Counted from the first letter of the stretch, positions 42,951 through 53,557 are shown. The stretch is 64,000 nucleotides of DNA from Alkalihalobacterium elongatum (GCF_019024285.1 NZ_WMKZ01000012.1:1-64000), one strand, 5' to 3'. Notes: generated from the sequence alone by a model not told the origin. Numbers and translations are program-made.

Positions 42951-43100
42951 TTTCCATTTATAGGAATAATGCTGTTCTATCTACTATTTTAGCTCACATT
43001 ACTCCCAGTAACAGGAAACTCACTGTTCTAATCTCTACTTTGGCTCACACTTATCCCAATAATAGGAAAAATAACTATCCAAACTGCTACTTTAGTTCTC
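42951..43100. repeat. Diverged tandem repeat, period 51-52 bp, three units (locus B)
   Basis: Units end with TTTTAGCTCACA, CTTTGGCTCACA and CTTTAGTTCTC; within each, a TCC...AGGA stem core precedes a CTGTTCTA-like stretch. Anchors TTTAG/TTTGG/TTTAG lie at 42988, 43039 and 43091. The same layout occurs at 22195-22340. Confidence 0.65.
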
Positions 43101-43119
43101 TAAACTCACAGGAAAATCC

Positions 43120-44142
43120 TTAATCTTTCTTAACGACCAACTGACCTATGTACGGGTCAACTGGTGAAACTGCTACTCCTTGGTAATAGTGCTCGATAAT
43201 TTCGCGGTAGGTCTTTCCTTCTTGGGCCATACCGTTTGCTCCGTATTGGCTCATCCCAACACCATGACCCCAACCTTTTGTTTCAATGACAACTTGATCT
43301 CCTTGACGCTTCCAATTAAAGTCACTAGAGTCAAGTCCTAGCTTTTCTCGCACTTGACGACCCGTTAATTCTTTTCCATTTATATTGACTTTAGCGACAC
43401 GTTTTCCATCTGTACGGTTTGTAATTTGTCCTACTGAACCATCGGATGGCAATTGGACGCCTAGCTTTTGCTGGAATTCACCTACAGAAATAGTTGAGGT
43501 AGATGTAAACCTTGGTGAGTTTGTATCCCAAGGGCTTTCAACACTTCTTAAGTATGGAATTTCATTTGGCCAGTAATCTTCAGAGTTCTCTGTGAAACCG
43601 TTACTCGTTGAAAAGAAAGCGGCTGTAATTGGATCTCCGTTATACGTTAACACTTGACCTTGTGTTTGTGCGACCGCTTCTCGAATACGATTAATTCTCC
43701 AGTCAAAATCCTTGCCCCACTCTTCTTTTAACTGGTCTAAATTCTTGTATACTTGGTGGTGGACCGTATCGGTTACCATTGCACCTTCTGGCATCGCAAA
43801 ATCGCTCGGTTCAAGCATTTGTTTTAAAATGAATGTTCTCGCTGTCAGCGCTTGAGCTTTTAGTGCCTCCAGTTCAAAGGCAGCTGGCATTTCGGAAGCG
43901 ACGACACCAACGACATACTCTTCAAGCGGGACTTCTTCAATTCTACTTTGCTGTGTCCGATATACGGCAATCGATATTGGAGTTGATGATTCGAGCTGTT
44001 CTTGGCCCGTACCTGTTGAGGCGGCGGTTTGGACTGGTGTTGTTGGTTGAAGATCATCTGATGAAAACATGATGACAAGCATAGCAGGCAAACCTACAAT
44101 GATGCTACATAAAATAGTACCTATAATTAATAATCTTTTCAT
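43120..44142 (-). CDS. spoIID: Stage II sporulation protein SpoIID
   Basis: SpoIID is a mother-cell lytic transglycosylase that, with SpoIIM and SpoIIP, drives engulfment. The 340-residue protein has an N-terminal membrane anchor (~5-25), then the SpoIID domain with PLEEYVVGVVASEMPAAFELEALKAQALTARTF (catalytic Glu in ASEMP), a TDTVHHQVY motif, AFFSTSNGFTENSEDYW, and GWGHGVGMSQYGANGMA. ATG with GGAGG upstream. It follows murA, as in B. subtilis. Sigma-E control is expected; a CCATCAG/CTGATGG hairpin lies between start and upstream region. Confidence 0.96.
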   Translation of the reverse strand: MKRLLIIGTILCSIIVGLPAMLVIMFSSDDLQPTTPVQTAASTGTGQEQLESSTPISIAVYRTQQSRIEEVPLEEYVVGVVASEMPAAFELEALKAQALTARTFILKQMLEPSDFAMPEGAMVTDTVHHQVYKNLDQLKEEWGKDFDWRINRIREAVAQTQGQVLTYNGDPITAAFFSTSNGFTENSEDYWPNEIPYLRSVESPWDTNSPRFTSTSTISVGEFQQKLGVQLPSDGSVGQITNRTDGKRVAKVNINGKELTGRQVREKLGLDSSDFNWKRQGDQVVIETKGWGHGVGMSQYGANGMAQEGKTYREIIEHYYQGVAVSPVDPYIGQLVVKKD

Positions 44143-44512
44143 GCCAAGCCTCCAGTACTTAAACTAAAAGTTCCATCAGCGTATCCCCCACTGATGGTGT
44201 GATAATAAAATAATGCACGGCTAGAAAAAGCTAGCATTTTGCTCTACCAGCCAGTTTTTGGGATATCCTTTTTCTCTCTAGTCATTTTATGCGGGCTTGT
44301 CATGAAATAGAACTTATTTTTCAGTTTGTTTACAAATTCATATTTTTTACATAATCTTTAGGTTTTTTAATATATTTTTATAAAATTCTGTTAATAGTGA
44401 GTGTATGTTCAAGAAAGCTCTTTTACTCTTTTATTGTGATGATCTTCATTAGTAAAACCACAAAAAAGGTGCCTTACACTTTTTAGTATAAGACACCTAA
44501 GTCATATTATGA
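44143..44512. other. 370-bp region between murA and spoIID
   Basis: Contains the murA terminator, a GCTAG/CTAGC hairpin near 44219 and a CCATCAG/CTGATGG stem at 44173-44197 in the spoIID leader. No gene; no certain promoter, though the sigma-E promoter of spoIID should be here. Confidence 0.5.
44464..44500 (-). terminator. Terminator of murA
   Basis: On the minus strand AGGTGTCTTATACT pairs with AGTGTAAGGCACCT (two non-Watson-Crick positions) around a 4-nt loop and continues TTTTTTG. It starts 13 bp after the murA stop. Confidence 0.88.
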
Positions 44513-45838
44513 TTAAACAAGGTTCGTATTCATCTTTAATGGTGCTGGTGCTTCTTGATTTTGAAGTTCTTCTTCAACAATCTCTTCAATACGTTCTACA
44601 TTTGCACCTAATTGCTTTAGCTTTCCAGCAAGATCTACGTAACCACGGTCAATATGCTTTAACTCAACAACGCGTGTCACGCCATCCGCTACAAGACCAG
44701 CTAAAATGAGGGCCGCACCTGCGCGTAAGTCTGTTGCTGAAACTTCAGCACCTTGTAGTGAACTAGGTCCACTAATAATCGCAGATCGTCCTTCAATCTT
44801 AATATTTCCATTCATGCGACGGAATTCTTCCACGTGCATAAAACGATTTTCGAATACTGTTTCTGTAATAACACTCGTTCCGTTTGATTTTAAAAGCAGC
44901 GCCATCATTTGTGCTTGCATATCCGTTGGGAAACCTGGATGTGGCATTGTTTTAATATCAATTGGCTTTAACTCTTTTGGTCCAATTACTCGAAGACCTG
45001 TTTCTTCTTCAATTATTTTAACGCCCATTTCTTCCATTTTTGCAATGAGTGGACGTAAATGTTCAGAAACCGCGCCTTCTACCAGAACATCTCCACCTGT
45101 AATTGCTGCAGCAACCATGAACGTTCCTGCTTCAATTCGATCTGCAATTACTGTGTGATCGGCCGCGACTAATTCGTCTACACCCTCGATGCGAATCGTT
45201 CCTGTTCCTGCTCCACGTACTTTAGCTCCCATCGCATTCAAGTAGTTAGCAAGACACACAATTTCCGGCTCTTCCGCTGCATTTTCTAGGATCGTTGTTC
45301 CTTCAGCCATTGCAGCAGCCATCATAATATTTTCTGTCGCACCTACACTTGGGAAGTCTAAATAAATTTTAGCTCCTTGTAGACGCCCATCAATCTTCGC
45401 TTCAATAAATCCGTTCCCAATTTCAACAACTGCCCCCATTGCTTCGAATCCTTTGAGGTGTTGATCAATCGGTCGAGATCCAATCGCACAACCACCTGGT
45501 AAAGCGATTCTTGCATGACCCACGCGGGCCAGTAAAGGTCCCATTACAAGGAAAGAGGCACGCATTTTTCTTACATACTCAAAAGGTGCTTCAATTTTGA
45601 GTGGTTTATCAGCCCTAACCGAAAATGTTCCGTTTTTATACGTCACATCAATATTTAAATTTCGTAAAACTTCCTCCATCGTGTATACATCAGCCAAAGA
45701 TGGCACATCATAAATGTTGCTAGTGCCACGGCTAGCGAGAATAGATGCAGCTATAACTGGTAAGACAGCATTCTTAGCTCCTTCAACTTTAACAGAGCCA
45801 GAGAGCTGGTTACCGCCTTGGACGATAATTTTTTCCAA
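44513..45838 (-). CDS. murA: UDP-N-acetylglucosamine 1-carboxyvinyltransferase MurA
   Basis: MurA performs the first committed step of peptidoglycan synthesis, adding enolpyruvate from PEP to UDP-GlcNAc. The 441-residue protein is about 20 longer than usual, through a C-terminal Glu-rich tail ([16 protein letters not shown]). The active-site Cys lies in the [15 protein letters not shown] loop (~115-120); KNAVLP near residue 22 holds the conserved Lys-Asn. The start codon is TTG at 45838 with GGAGGGG upstream. Position before spoIID and after ywmB identifies it with murAA of B. subtilis, the main copy. Confidence 0.96.
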   Translation of the reverse strand: MEKIIVQGGNQLSGSVKVEGAKNAVLPVIAASILASRGTSNIYDVPSLADVYTMEEVLRNLNIDVTYKNGTFSVRADKPLKIEAPFEYVRKMRASFLVMGPLLARVGHARIALPGGCAIGSRPIDQHLKGFEAMGAVVEIGNGFIEAKIDGRLQGAKIYLDFPSVGATENIMMAAAMAEGTTILENAAEEPEIVCLANYLNAMGAKVRGAGTGTIRIEGVDELVAADHTVIADRIEAGTFMVAAAITGGDVLVEGAVSEHLRPLIAKMEEMGVKIIEEETGLRVIGPKELKPIDIKTMPHPGFPTDMQAQMMALLLKSNGTSVITETVFENRFMHVEEFRRMNGNIKIEGRSAIISGPSSLQGAEVSATDLRAGAALILAGLVADGVTRVVELKHIDRGYVDLAGKLKQLGANVERIEEIVEEELQNQEAPAPLKMNTNLV

Positions 45839-45879
45839 CGTATTCCCCTCCGCGTCTTTTTTTCAGCGTCTCTTATATA

Positions 45880-46605
45880 TCAATATTCAGTCGTAATTAT
45901 CGGCGTTCCTATTGTTATGGTTGTTTTAGCGCCCAACCTTGGATCTTGTCTTAGCGCAACCTGCAAGTTCATGTTGTTTCCGTTCGTATCGAGAGAGTGT
46001 ACCCACTGTTTATTATATGCAGAGATTGATACAAAAGTTTCCTCTTTTAATTCTTCAACTTTCTCAGCGGAGAACTTCTTTATAATGTTAGATCCAAAAT
46101 CGTACATAGAATCTTTTGTGATTTCCTCGCGGTGCCCTGTTACGGTTGTAAAAACAGTCGGGGTTTCTACATACAACTGGTCCAAGCGTTCTAGAAAAAA
46201 CGACGTTGCAGTCTCTACATCATCTGGGAAGCCTGTTCCCACCATTTCATAAATGAGGTACATGGAGTAGTGTTCATCTAGAGGGTAAGCTAGAACAGTA
46301 AGCTGTTCAAATCCATTATTTCCAGTCACTTTCCAATGTTCGTTTTGTCGCCACTTTGTTGTGTCCCATTGAAATTGACTTTCAGAAGCCATTAAGTCAT
46401 GAAGCTGTTCTTCATACTCATTAATATCTTTGACTTCTTTTCCCGTCCCTCTCGTGTACAGTCTCCAATCTTCAATTTGAACATCTTGCTCTTCCATCAA
46501 GTGAACAATATCAACTAGTTGTGTTTGTTCTTTCGATTCCCCATGTGTTAACATACTCATTGCAAATAGGAAAAACAATCCTACAATCGGCACTATTTTT
46601 TTCAT
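45880..46605 (-). CDS. ywmB: YwmB-family (DUF1779) secreted protein
   Basis: A 241-residue protein with a signal peptide (MKKIVPIVGLFFLFAMSMLTHG, cut near residue 23). The rest (VHLMEEQDVQIEDWRLYTRGTG, GFPDDVETATSFFLERLDQLYVETPTVFTTVTG) matches the DUF1779 family, whose Pfam label mentions TATA-box binding only by fold resemblance. In B. subtilis ywmB sits directly upstream of murAA, as here with a 41-bp gap. Function unknown; export and placement suggest a wall role. Confidence 0.88.
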   Translation of the reverse strand: MKKIVPIVGLFFLFAMSMLTHGESKEQTQLVDIVHLMEEQDVQIEDWRLYTRGTGKEVKDINEYEEQLHDLMASESQFQWDTTKWRQNEHWKVTGNNGFEQLTVLAYPLDEHYSMYLIYEMVGTGFPDDVETATSFFLERLDQLYVETPTVFTTVTGHREEITKDSMYDFGSNIIKKFSAEKVEELKEETFVSISAYNKQWVHSLDTNGNNMNLQVALRQDPRLGAKTTITIGTPIITTEY

Positions 46606-46858
46606 CTCTCTGTAAGCCCCTCTCCGTTACAAAACAATTAATTAGTAACATTTTTTCCATTGAGAGGCTTTACATACATGGAAGTTACAGTCAACTTTCG
46701 ACAACTCCATTCAGAAATCAGAAAGGTTCCTGTTTAGCACAAGTGAGGCAATTAGTATATAGAAGTTAGAGTCGGATACTACAAGAAGTGTATATGACCA
46801 AAACCTTTGCAACATAAGCTAAACTTGAAAAACCGTGTATGTCTTGACTTCACTTGAT

Positions 46859-47092
46859 TTAAAATAAGTATCTTAGCATCGTTGACCAATTCAGATAATC
46901 CAAAAAGAAGCTACTCACTAGATGCGCAATAGCGATCGTCAGCAAAATCATTAATGTTTTAGCTTTAGGTCCTTTAGGATCTCTAAAAAAAAGATCAAAC
47001 TTAAAAGACTGAAGAGCCCACCAAGTAATCACTACAAACATTAAATTAACTGTAATATGTAGCAAACCTTGCATTCCAAAGCCATCCATCAT
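46859..47092 (-). CDS. ywzB: DUF1146 small membrane protein YwzB
   Basis: A 77-residue protein with two membrane helices (~10-27 and ~48-67) separated by the basic loop FFRDPKGPKAKTL, the typical layout of the DUF1146/YwzB family. In Bacillus it lies between the atp/nuo genes and ywmB-murAA. ATG with GGAGTAA upstream; a second ATG is the next codon. Function unknown. Confidence 0.85.
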   Translation of the reverse strand: MMDGFGMQGLLHITVNLMFVVITWWALQSFKFDLFFRDPKGPKAKTLMILLTIAIAHLVSSFFLDYLNWSTMLRYLF

Positions 47093-47779
47093 GATGAGGT
47101 TACTCCTTTATCGATTGATACATCATTGCATTGATAAATATACTTTAATTACCTTTTCCATGAAAAGGTACATTTTTCCCAAAGTAAACAAAGCAATGCA
47201 AAATACATGATAACCGATTTCTTGATAAAAATCTACATTTCCTTGGAAATATACACAAAACTACAAAATCTTTTTGCAGAAAAATGTCGAAAAATGGGGT
47301 CACTACAACAAACACTCTTCATTCCATTCCACCATTTACTATTTTTTAAACCCATTTTTTTAAAAAGCCTCATGCGCTAAAAGCTTGACGAACCAAGCTT
47401 TTACTTCAGTAACGGTCAAAAAGCTAAAAGCTAAAATTTTTGAGAAAAGAGCTTTTTCATTAAGCACTGTTAAGCACTGTTAACGAACGATTAATTTATC
47501 CTTTTTCATTTCTTACTAGTTCCTGAAAGTCGTTTAAAGCTTTCTTTCACACCACGAGCTCAAAACCAACTTATATCAATCATTTCCATTTCTATAAAAG
47601 AATTAAGGGATCCCCCTTCTACGCCTAGTTTCATGGTCTGACATCACCTCTGAATAGAAAGTACTATTTCCATAATTAAGATTTATTTCTTAAATCAAAG
47701 TCCAATGCCAATTATTTACGCCAAAATCGAAATATTATTTGTCCCGAATCGACAAGTGCAGAGCTTCAGTCTCGCGCAT
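47093..47779. other. About 690-bp intergenic region between nuoN and ywzB
   Basis: No gene seen. It holds a 9-bp perfect inverted repeat (AAAAGCTTG/CAAGCTTTT, 47379-47402), short direct repeats AGCTAAA and TAAGCACTGT (each twice, 47440-47480) and otherwise plain AT-rich sequence. Confidence 0.5.
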
Positions 47780-47806
47780 AAAAAAAGAGCCCCCAGACGA
47801 GGGCCC
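47780..47806 (-). terminator. Terminator of the nuo operon
   Basis: On the minus strand GGGCCCTC, loop GTCT, GGGGGCTC (two G-U pairs), then TTTTTTT. It starts 20 bp after the nuoN stop. Confidence 0.88.
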
Positions 47807-47826
47807 TTCGGCTTTCCACGAACTCA

Positions 47827-49329
47827 TTAAATTCGCGTAAAGATTTGTGAGAAATCAAAGTTTGTATTGAAAAAGTCAATCGCTACTTGCGGAACAATAC
47901 CTAATCCAATCGTTGCAACGATCGCAACGATAATGACAATAGCTGCACCAACTGGAACTCGCATCGGTTCAGTCGTGTGAGTTTTTCTAAAGAACATTTG
48001 CGTCATAATTCCAAAATAATAGAAGTAGGAAATGACAGATGTTGCAATCATCACCGAAGCTAGGATGAAATGTCCCGTACTTAACGCACCGATGAAGATA
48101 TAGAATTTACCCATAAATCCAGCAGTTACAGGAATACCCGCTAATGAAACGAGGAATACTCCCATTCCGACCGCCATTAGTGGCGAGCGCTGGCCTAAGC
48201 CTGCAAATCCTTTTAAGTCCTCTGTACCTGTTTGCGAAGTGACAAGTTGTAATACCGCAAACGCACCTAGGTTCATGAAAAGATAAGCAACTAAGTAGAA
48301 CCAAACATTTTCAAACATGACGATTGAAAGTGTTGCAAAAGGCACTAATAAGTACCCAGCTTGTGCGACACTCGAGTAAGCAAATAATCGTTTCACATTC
48401 GTTTGGCGAAGAGCCATAACGTTACCAACGATCATCGTTAACCCTGCAATAACCGCGATATAGATTTGCGTATCTAACAGCAATGGCTGTAGAAGGTCAA
48501 TGCCTTGCGCTCCACCAAAGACAACGAGTAAGAACCTTAGAATAAGGGCAAACCCAGCTGTCTTTGAAACGACACTTAGAAACGCTGTAACTGGTGTAGG
48601 TGCACCTTGATACACATCTGGCGACCACATATGGAATGGAACAGCAGCTACTTTAAAAGCAAGACCGACAAACACTAAGAAGAACGCGAATGCTAACAGA
48701 AAACTATTTTCTAAGACAACCGGATTTTGTAATGCATCGCTAATATCAAATAAATTCGTATAGCCTGTTAAACCATACACATAACTCATACCGAATAACG
48801 TAATCGCTGTTGCAACTCCACCATTCACTACATATTTAAATGCAGATTCATTGGATTGGAGATTATTTTTTCTAAGACCTGCCATGACGTAAGACGATAG
48901 AGATAATAGTTCTAACCCGACAAATAGTGTGATCATATCAGCACTTGATGACATGATCATTCCACCTAGTAATGCAGTTAATAAGAGGTAGAAAAACTCG
49001 CCGCGGTATTTAATTTCTTTTTGACCGTAATCTAATCCGAGCAATAAGACAAATAATGTTCCAACTAACAAAATGAGCTTAAAGGCTACTGAAAAAGCAT
49101 CTAATCGGTACGTATCATATAAGATCATTTGGACTGGTGCTCCAAATTGACCGATTAAGAAGATAAGTGCGAGTACAACCCCACCAATTGCCAACCATCC
49201 TAGTACATTTCGATTTACTTTGTCTTTCATAAAGATATCGAGTATGGATAGGAGAGTTGCAACGATTAGTATTGTAAACTCTGGTGCCATAATTCCCCAT
49301 GGGTAGCTAAGTAGTGTTTCTAAATCCAT
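47827..49329 (-). CDS. nuoN: NADH-quinone oxidoreductase subunit N
   Basis: One of the three antiporter-like, proton-translocating membrane subunits of complex I. 500 residues, about 14 helices, with the lysine/glutamate channel signatures of the family (GLELLSLSSYVMAGLRKNNLQSNESAFKYVVNG, KVAAVPFHMWSPDVYQGAPTPV). ATG with GGGGGGTAAC upstream; 5 bp after nuoM. Last gene of the operon, followed by a terminator. Confidence 0.96.
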   Translation of the reverse strand: MDLETLLSYPWGIMAPEFTILIVATLLSILDIFMKDKVNRNVLGWLAIGGVVLALIFLIGQFGAPVQMILYDTYRLDAFSVAFKLILLVGTLFVLLLGLDYGQKEIKYRGEFFYLLLTALLGGMIMSSSADMITLFVGLELLSLSSYVMAGLRKNNLQSNESAFKYVVNGGVATAITLFGMSYVYGLTGYTNLFDISDALQNPVVLENSFLLAFAFFLVFVGLAFKVAAVPFHMWSPDVYQGAPTPVTAFLSVVSKTAGFALILRFLLVVFGGAQGIDLLQPLLLDTQIYIAVIAGLTMIVGNVMALRQTNVKRLFAYSSVAQAGYLLVPFATLSIVMFENVWFYLVAYLFMNLGAFAVLQLVTSQTGTEDLKGFAGLGQRSPLMAVGMGVFLVSLAGIPVTAGFMGKFYIFIGALSTGHFILASVMIATSVISYFYYFGIMTQMFFRKTHTTEPMRVPVGAAIVIIVAIVATIGLGIVPQVAIDFFNTNFDFSQIFTRI

Positions 49330-49334
49330 AATCG

Positions 49335-50846
49335 TTACCCCCCTAACCCTGCTAAGATGAATTGTAATGATGCTTGTAATGGTTCAGCTAACACACTTGG
49401 ATATACACCAATTAACACAATGAATGCTAACAATACAAGTACAGGTACCATTTCGATTGGTCTAATGTCCTTCAGTTCTTTTAACTGATCAGGTGTTGGA
49501 CCAAATGTAACATTTAAAACGGCTCTTAATAAGTAAACAGCAGTTAAAATAATACCTAATGTACCGACAGCTGCAATAATTGGCATTTCTCTAAATAAAC
49601 CTAAAAACGCTAAGAACTCACTGATGAACCCAGACATTCCTGGTAATCCGAGTGAAGCCATTGCCCCGACTAATAAAAATCCTGAAGCGATTGGCATCGA
49701 GCGGGCTAAACCGCTTAAATTCGGAATAAGCGACGTATTTGTACGCTCATAGTAAACCCCGATTAAGAAGAATAGTAACGCAGAAATTAATCCGTGAGAC
49801 ACGACTTGGAAGACAGCCCCTTGTAAACCGACATCATTTAATGCCGCAACACCGATAAGAACGATCCCCATGTGTGAGATACTCGAATACGCCAGTACCA
49901 TCTTTAGATCGGATTGAATAAGTGCTAAATATGCACCGTATAAAAGGTTGATAACCCCTAAGATCGCAAGGACTACAGCCATTTGACTTACTTGTTCTGG
50001 GAAAAAGCCGACCCCAAAACGAATTAAACCGTAAGCACCGATCTTTAATAGGATCCCAGAGTGAAGCATGACAATGGCTGGTGGTGCTTGAACGTGTACG
50101 CGAAGCATCCAGCTGTGTAAAGGAAAGATTGGTAGTTTTACACCAAATGCTACGAGTAAAGCAATAAGTAATCCCCATTTAAGATTATCTGCTTCAGGAC
50201 CAACGACTTGCATGATCACTGAAATTTGATCGATATTCGTCGTGTTTGTAACAACAAACAACGTAACAATTGCAATAAGTAAAACTGCTGATCCTAATCC
50301 ATTGTAAATCAGGAAGCTATTCGCTGCTTTTTCTCGATCTGAGAAGCCCCATCTACCAATTAAGAAGTACATTGGGATGAGCGTTAACTCAAAGAATAAG
50401 AAGAATAGGAATAAGTTTTGTGAAGCAAATACCCCGAGCATTCCGATTTCTAGTAATAGGAATAACATGAAGTACGCTTTCCAACCTGACTTAACTTGAA
50501 TAATGGAAGCTAATGCAGCAAGTGTTGATACAATCGCTGTTAATAAAACGAGTACCATTCCAAATCCGTTTAAGCCTAATTCATATGGAATGGCAAGATT
50601 AACCCCATACGCTAACAAACCACTATTACTAAAATTAATCCAATCTCTTGTTTCTGCAAACTGATTTCCTGATCCTGCATGATCAAAGTTCACATAAACA
50701 ATAAGCGCTAGAATTAAAGGTAATAAGGTTGTTAATAAACCAATTAACTTTATTAGCTGATGCTGCCCTTTAGGTACAAAAGCTAAGATGATAATCCCTA
50801 CAAGTGGGGAGAAGATGAGTAAGGAAAGTAAGTATGAATCAATCAT
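49335..50846 (-). CDS. nuoM: NADH-quinone oxidoreductase subunit M
   Basis: Antiporter-like membrane subunit of complex I, 503 residues, about 14 helices. Key segments: FFFELTLIPMYFLIGRWG (conserved Glu of helix 5), GVKLPIFPLHSWMLRVHVQAP (Lys of helix 7), SSISHMGIVLIG. Its ATG overlaps the nuoL stop (ATGA), so the two are translationally coupled. Together with NuoL and NuoN it should pump protons (or Na+, not decidable here). Confidence 0.96.
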   Translation of the reverse strand: MIDSYLLSLLIFSPLVGIIILAFVPKGQHQLIKLIGLLTTLLPLILALIVYVNFDHAGSGNQFAETRDWINFSNSGLLAYGVNLAIPYELGLNGFGMVLVLLTAIVSTLAALASIIQVKSGWKAYFMLFLLLEIGMLGVFASQNLFLFFLFFELTLIPMYFLIGRWGFSDREKAANSFLIYNGLGSAVLLIAIVTLFVVTNTTNIDQISVIMQVVGPEADNLKWGLLIALLVAFGVKLPIFPLHSWMLRVHVQAPPAIVMLHSGILLKIGAYGLIRFGVGFFPEQVSQMAVVLAILGVINLLYGAYLALIQSDLKMVLAYSSISHMGIVLIGVAALNDVGLQGAVFQVVSHGLISALLFFLIGVYYERTNTSLIPNLSGLARSMPIASGFLLVGAMASLGLPGMSGFISEFLAFLGLFREMPIIAAVGTLGIILTAVYLLRAVLNVTFGPTPDQLKELKDIRPIEMVPVLVLLAFIVLIGVYPSVLAEPLQASLQFILAGLGG

Positions 50847-52714
50847 CTGAAGTACCCCCCTGTCAAGGTCAAGACGGCAAGGATAACGACTAACCCTAGA
50901 AACGCCACAGCCCCATACGTTTGGACCTGACCATTTTGTAAACGAGCGTTTAGTCGCCCAAGTGCATCCGTCGTATTCACAACGGCTTGAACGGTAAACT
51001 CGATAATGTATTTTTCAATGTATAACATCGTGTAACTTAAGATCGTCGTTCCTTTTACAAACGTACGATTATAAAGTTCATCAATGTAATACTTGTTGTA
51101 AAGCACCATGTACAAGCTGCTGTCATGTGCTAATCTTTCTCGGGAAATAATGCCTTTTCCATAAATTAACCAAGCAATGAAAATACCGAGTAAAGAAACG
51201 AGAATAGCTACTGGCATAATCCAGCCTGGATCGTGCAGATAAGTATGTCCTCTCGTCCACGGACTATCGCTTAGCCAATCCCCTAAGAACGTTCCAAACC
51301 AATGCGTGTGAACGAAACCAGAAACGACTGCTAGAACCCCGAGCACCATCATTGGGATCGTCATAATCGCAGGAGATTCGTGAACTTTGCTTTGGTCTCC
51401 ACGCGGTTTACCCGTAAATACCATGAAGAACAATCTGAACATATAGATTGCTGTTAATAATGCGGTAACAAGAGCAAGAGCAAACAGTACATAACGTCCA
51501 TCTTCAAACGTCGTTAATAAAATTTCCTCTTTACTAAAGAACCCAGAGAACAGTGGGAAACCAGCAATCGCTAAACAGCCGATTAAGAATAGTACCCCTG
51601 TTGTTTTCATCTTGTTCCACAGTCCGCCCATTTCCTCAATGTTTTGAGTATGAACAGCATGGATGACACTACCTGCTGCTAAGAACAGTAATGCTTTAAA
51701 GAAAGCATGCGTCATTAAGTGGAATACTGCAGCCACATAGCCTGCAGAACCTAAAGCAAGCATCATGTATCCTAGCTGACTTACTGTCGAGTAGGCAAGG
51801 ACACGTTTAATATCTTTTTGTGTTAAAGCAATAGTTGCAGCAAAGATCGCTGTAAATCCACCGATAACCGCTACAGTTGTTAAAGCAACTGGTGAAGCTG
51901 CAAATAACGGGAACATCGTTGCAACTAAGTATACACCTGCAGCTACCATCGTCGCAGCATGGATAAGGGCCGAAACAGGCGTTGGACCTTCCATCGCATC
52001 TGGTAACCATGTGTGTAACGGGAACTGACCTGATTTACCAACCGCCCCTACAAAAATAAGGATCGCGATGAGTGTAATCATTCCTTCAGTCATTCCGTTC
52101 GCATTCACCGCTTCAAAAATCGCAGCAAACTCGAAGCTTCCAACTTGCCAGAATAAGAGGATCATCCCGATAAATAAACCGACATCCCCAATTCTCGTAA
52201 CGATAAATGCTTTTTTCGCAGCAGCTCTTGCTTCTGTTTTGAAAAAGTAGAAACCAACTAATAAGAATGAACAAACACCAACGAGCTCCCAGAAAATATA
52301 TAGTTGTAAGAGGTTAGGAGAAATAACTAACCCTAACATCGCAAACGTAAAGAGCCCTAAATAAGAGTAGAATACAGGTACACGATAGCTATCTGTTGCT
52401 GTCATGTAACCTTTCGAATACGTATGTACTAAAAAACTAACAAGCGTTACGATAACGAGCATTAATGCATTGAGCTGATTGACTTCAAAGCCCATCGTAA
52501 TCGTTCGGTCTCCAATTGCTAGCCAGTCAAATTGTACTAATACATTTTCACCTGCCATTCGCTCGAATAATACGAGGATTGACATGATCAATGCGATGAA
52601 AGAAAGTGCCATACCAACGTATGCACCGCTTTCCTTCAACCTGCGACCAAAGAGGACGAGGATGACGAAGGATAAGAACGGTAACAGTGGTATTAACCAT
52701 GCATTTTCCATCAT
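50843..52714 (-). CDS. nuoL: NADH-quinone oxidoreductase subunit L
   Basis: Largest antiporter-like subunit, with the long lateral helix at its C-terminus. I place the start at ATG 52714 (MMENAWLIPLL; AGGTGA upstream), 623 residues; a GTG nine bases farther up is possible. Signatures: FWELVGVCSFLLVGFYF, GKSGQFPLHTWLPDAMEGPTPVSA, AYSTVSQLGYMMLALG. Overlaps nuoM by 4 bp. Confidence 0.96.
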   Translation of the reverse strand: MMENAWLIPLLPFLSFVILVLFGRRLKESGAYVGMALSFIALIMSILVLFERMAGENVLVQFDWLAIGDRTITMGFEVNQLNALMLVIVTLVSFLVHTYSKGYMTATDSYRVPVFYSYLGLFTFAMLGLVISPNLLQLYIFWELVGVCSFLLVGFYFFKTEARAAAKKAFIVTRIGDVGLFIGMILLFWQVGSFEFAAIFEAVNANGMTEGMITLIAILIFVGAVGKSGQFPLHTWLPDAMEGPTPVSALIHAATMVAAGVYLVATMFPLFAASPVALTTVAVIGGFTAIFAATIALTQKDIKRVLAYSTVSQLGYMMLALGSAGYVAAVFHLMTHAFFKALLFLAAGSVIHAVHTQNIEEMGGLWNKMKTTGVLFLIGCLAIAGFPLFSGFFSKEEILLTTFEDGRYVLFALALVTALLTAIYMFRLFFMVFTGKPRGDQSKVHESPAIMTIPMMVLGVLAVVSGFVHTHWFGTFLGDWLSDSPWTRGHTYLHDPGWIMPVAILVSLLGIFIAWLIYGKGIISRERLAHDSSLYMVLYNKYYIDELYNRTFVKGTTILSYTMLYIEKYIIEFTVQAVVNTTDALGRLNARLQNGQVQTYGAVAFLGLVVILAVLTLTGGYFR

Positions 52715-52733
52715 ATCTATCACCTGCCCCTTT

Positions 52734-53048
52734 CTATCGCTTCATTAAGTCCATCTCATCGACATTTACCGTTTTTCGATTACGATAAAGAGCAATTAAG
52801 ATGGCTAAGCCTACAGCAGCTTCTGCCGCGGCAACCGTTATTGTAAATAATGCAAACACTTGACCTGTAATACCAGGGTTAACACCGTGTATCGCAAATG
52901 CTACTAAGTTAATATTGACCGCGTTTAGCATTAACTCGATACAAATAAGAACGATAACAGCATTACGCTTCGTTAACACACCGAACATACCAATACAGAA
53001 GAGAAGAAGAGCTATAACGAGATAGACCGATAAAGGAATACTACTCAT
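52734..53048 (-). CDS. nuoK: NADH-quinone oxidoreductase subunit K
   Basis: 104 residues, three membrane helices; carries the conserved membrane glutamates in [19 protein letters not shown] and [15 protein letters not shown]. It forms part of the proton path next to NuoJ. ATG overlaps the nuoJ stop by 4 bp, with GAGGAGG upstream. Confidence 0.96.
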   Translation of the reverse strand: MSSIPLSVYLVIALLLFCIGMFGVLTKRNAVIVLICIELMLNAVNINLVAFAIHGVNPGITGQVFALFTITVAAAEAAVGLAILIALYRNRKTVNVDEMDLMKR

Positions 53049-53557
53049 CTTTCATCTACCTCCTCTTCATTATCACTCTTAGCTAAAGCAACGGCGCCAA
53101 CAAGAGCTACTAGTAAAATAACCCCTACTGTTTCAAAAGGAATAACAAATTTTGAATAAATCTCAATACCAATTTGTCTTACATTGTTTTCATGTAGATT
53201 CGTTACTTGATCTCCAAATGAAAGATCATTGATTCCGACAAACATAATGATAAAGAATACCGCTACTCCAACAAGTGCTGCTAGTGTCCGCCAAATACTT
53301 ACGGAGGAGACCTTATCATCATGTCTTGTTAACATAATTCCGAATAACATCATAATCGTAATCGCTCCACCATATATGAGCACTTGAACGAAGGCTAGAA
53401 ATTCCGCTGATAACAGTACGTAAAGCCCTGCGATACTTATAAACGTAAAAGCTAAGGCGATGATGATATGAACCACTTTACGCAAGTTAATCATCAATAC
53501 ACCACCGCTAAGCGCTACAAGGGCAAGGATAAAGAAAGCTAGAAATTCTCCATTCAT
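53045..53557 (-). CDS. nuoJ: NADH-quinone oxidoreductase subunit J
   Basis: 170 residues, five membrane helices. The N-terminal part has [20 protein letters not shown] and [20 protein letters not shown], the helix 3 region with the pi-bulge typical of NuoJ. ATG overlaps the nuoI stop by 4 bp. Ends in an acidic tail NEEEVDER. Confidence 0.95.
   Translation of the reverse strand: MNGEFLAFFILALVALSGGVLMINLRKVVHIIIALAFTFISIAGLYVLLSAEFLAFVQVLIYGGAITIMMLFGIMLTRHDDKVSSVSIWRTLAALVGVAVFFIIMFVGINDLSFGDQVTNLHENNVRQIGIEIYSKFVIPFETVGVILLVALVGAVALAKSDNEEEVDER

Larger units (their letters stand above)
42440..43119. other. 680-bp intergenic region between spoIID and spoIIQ
   Basis: It contains the terminator at 42834-42875, an ATTATCG/CGATAAT hairpin at 42900-42917 and the 51-bp tandem repeat. 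No open frame with a ribosome site. Confidence 0.5.
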
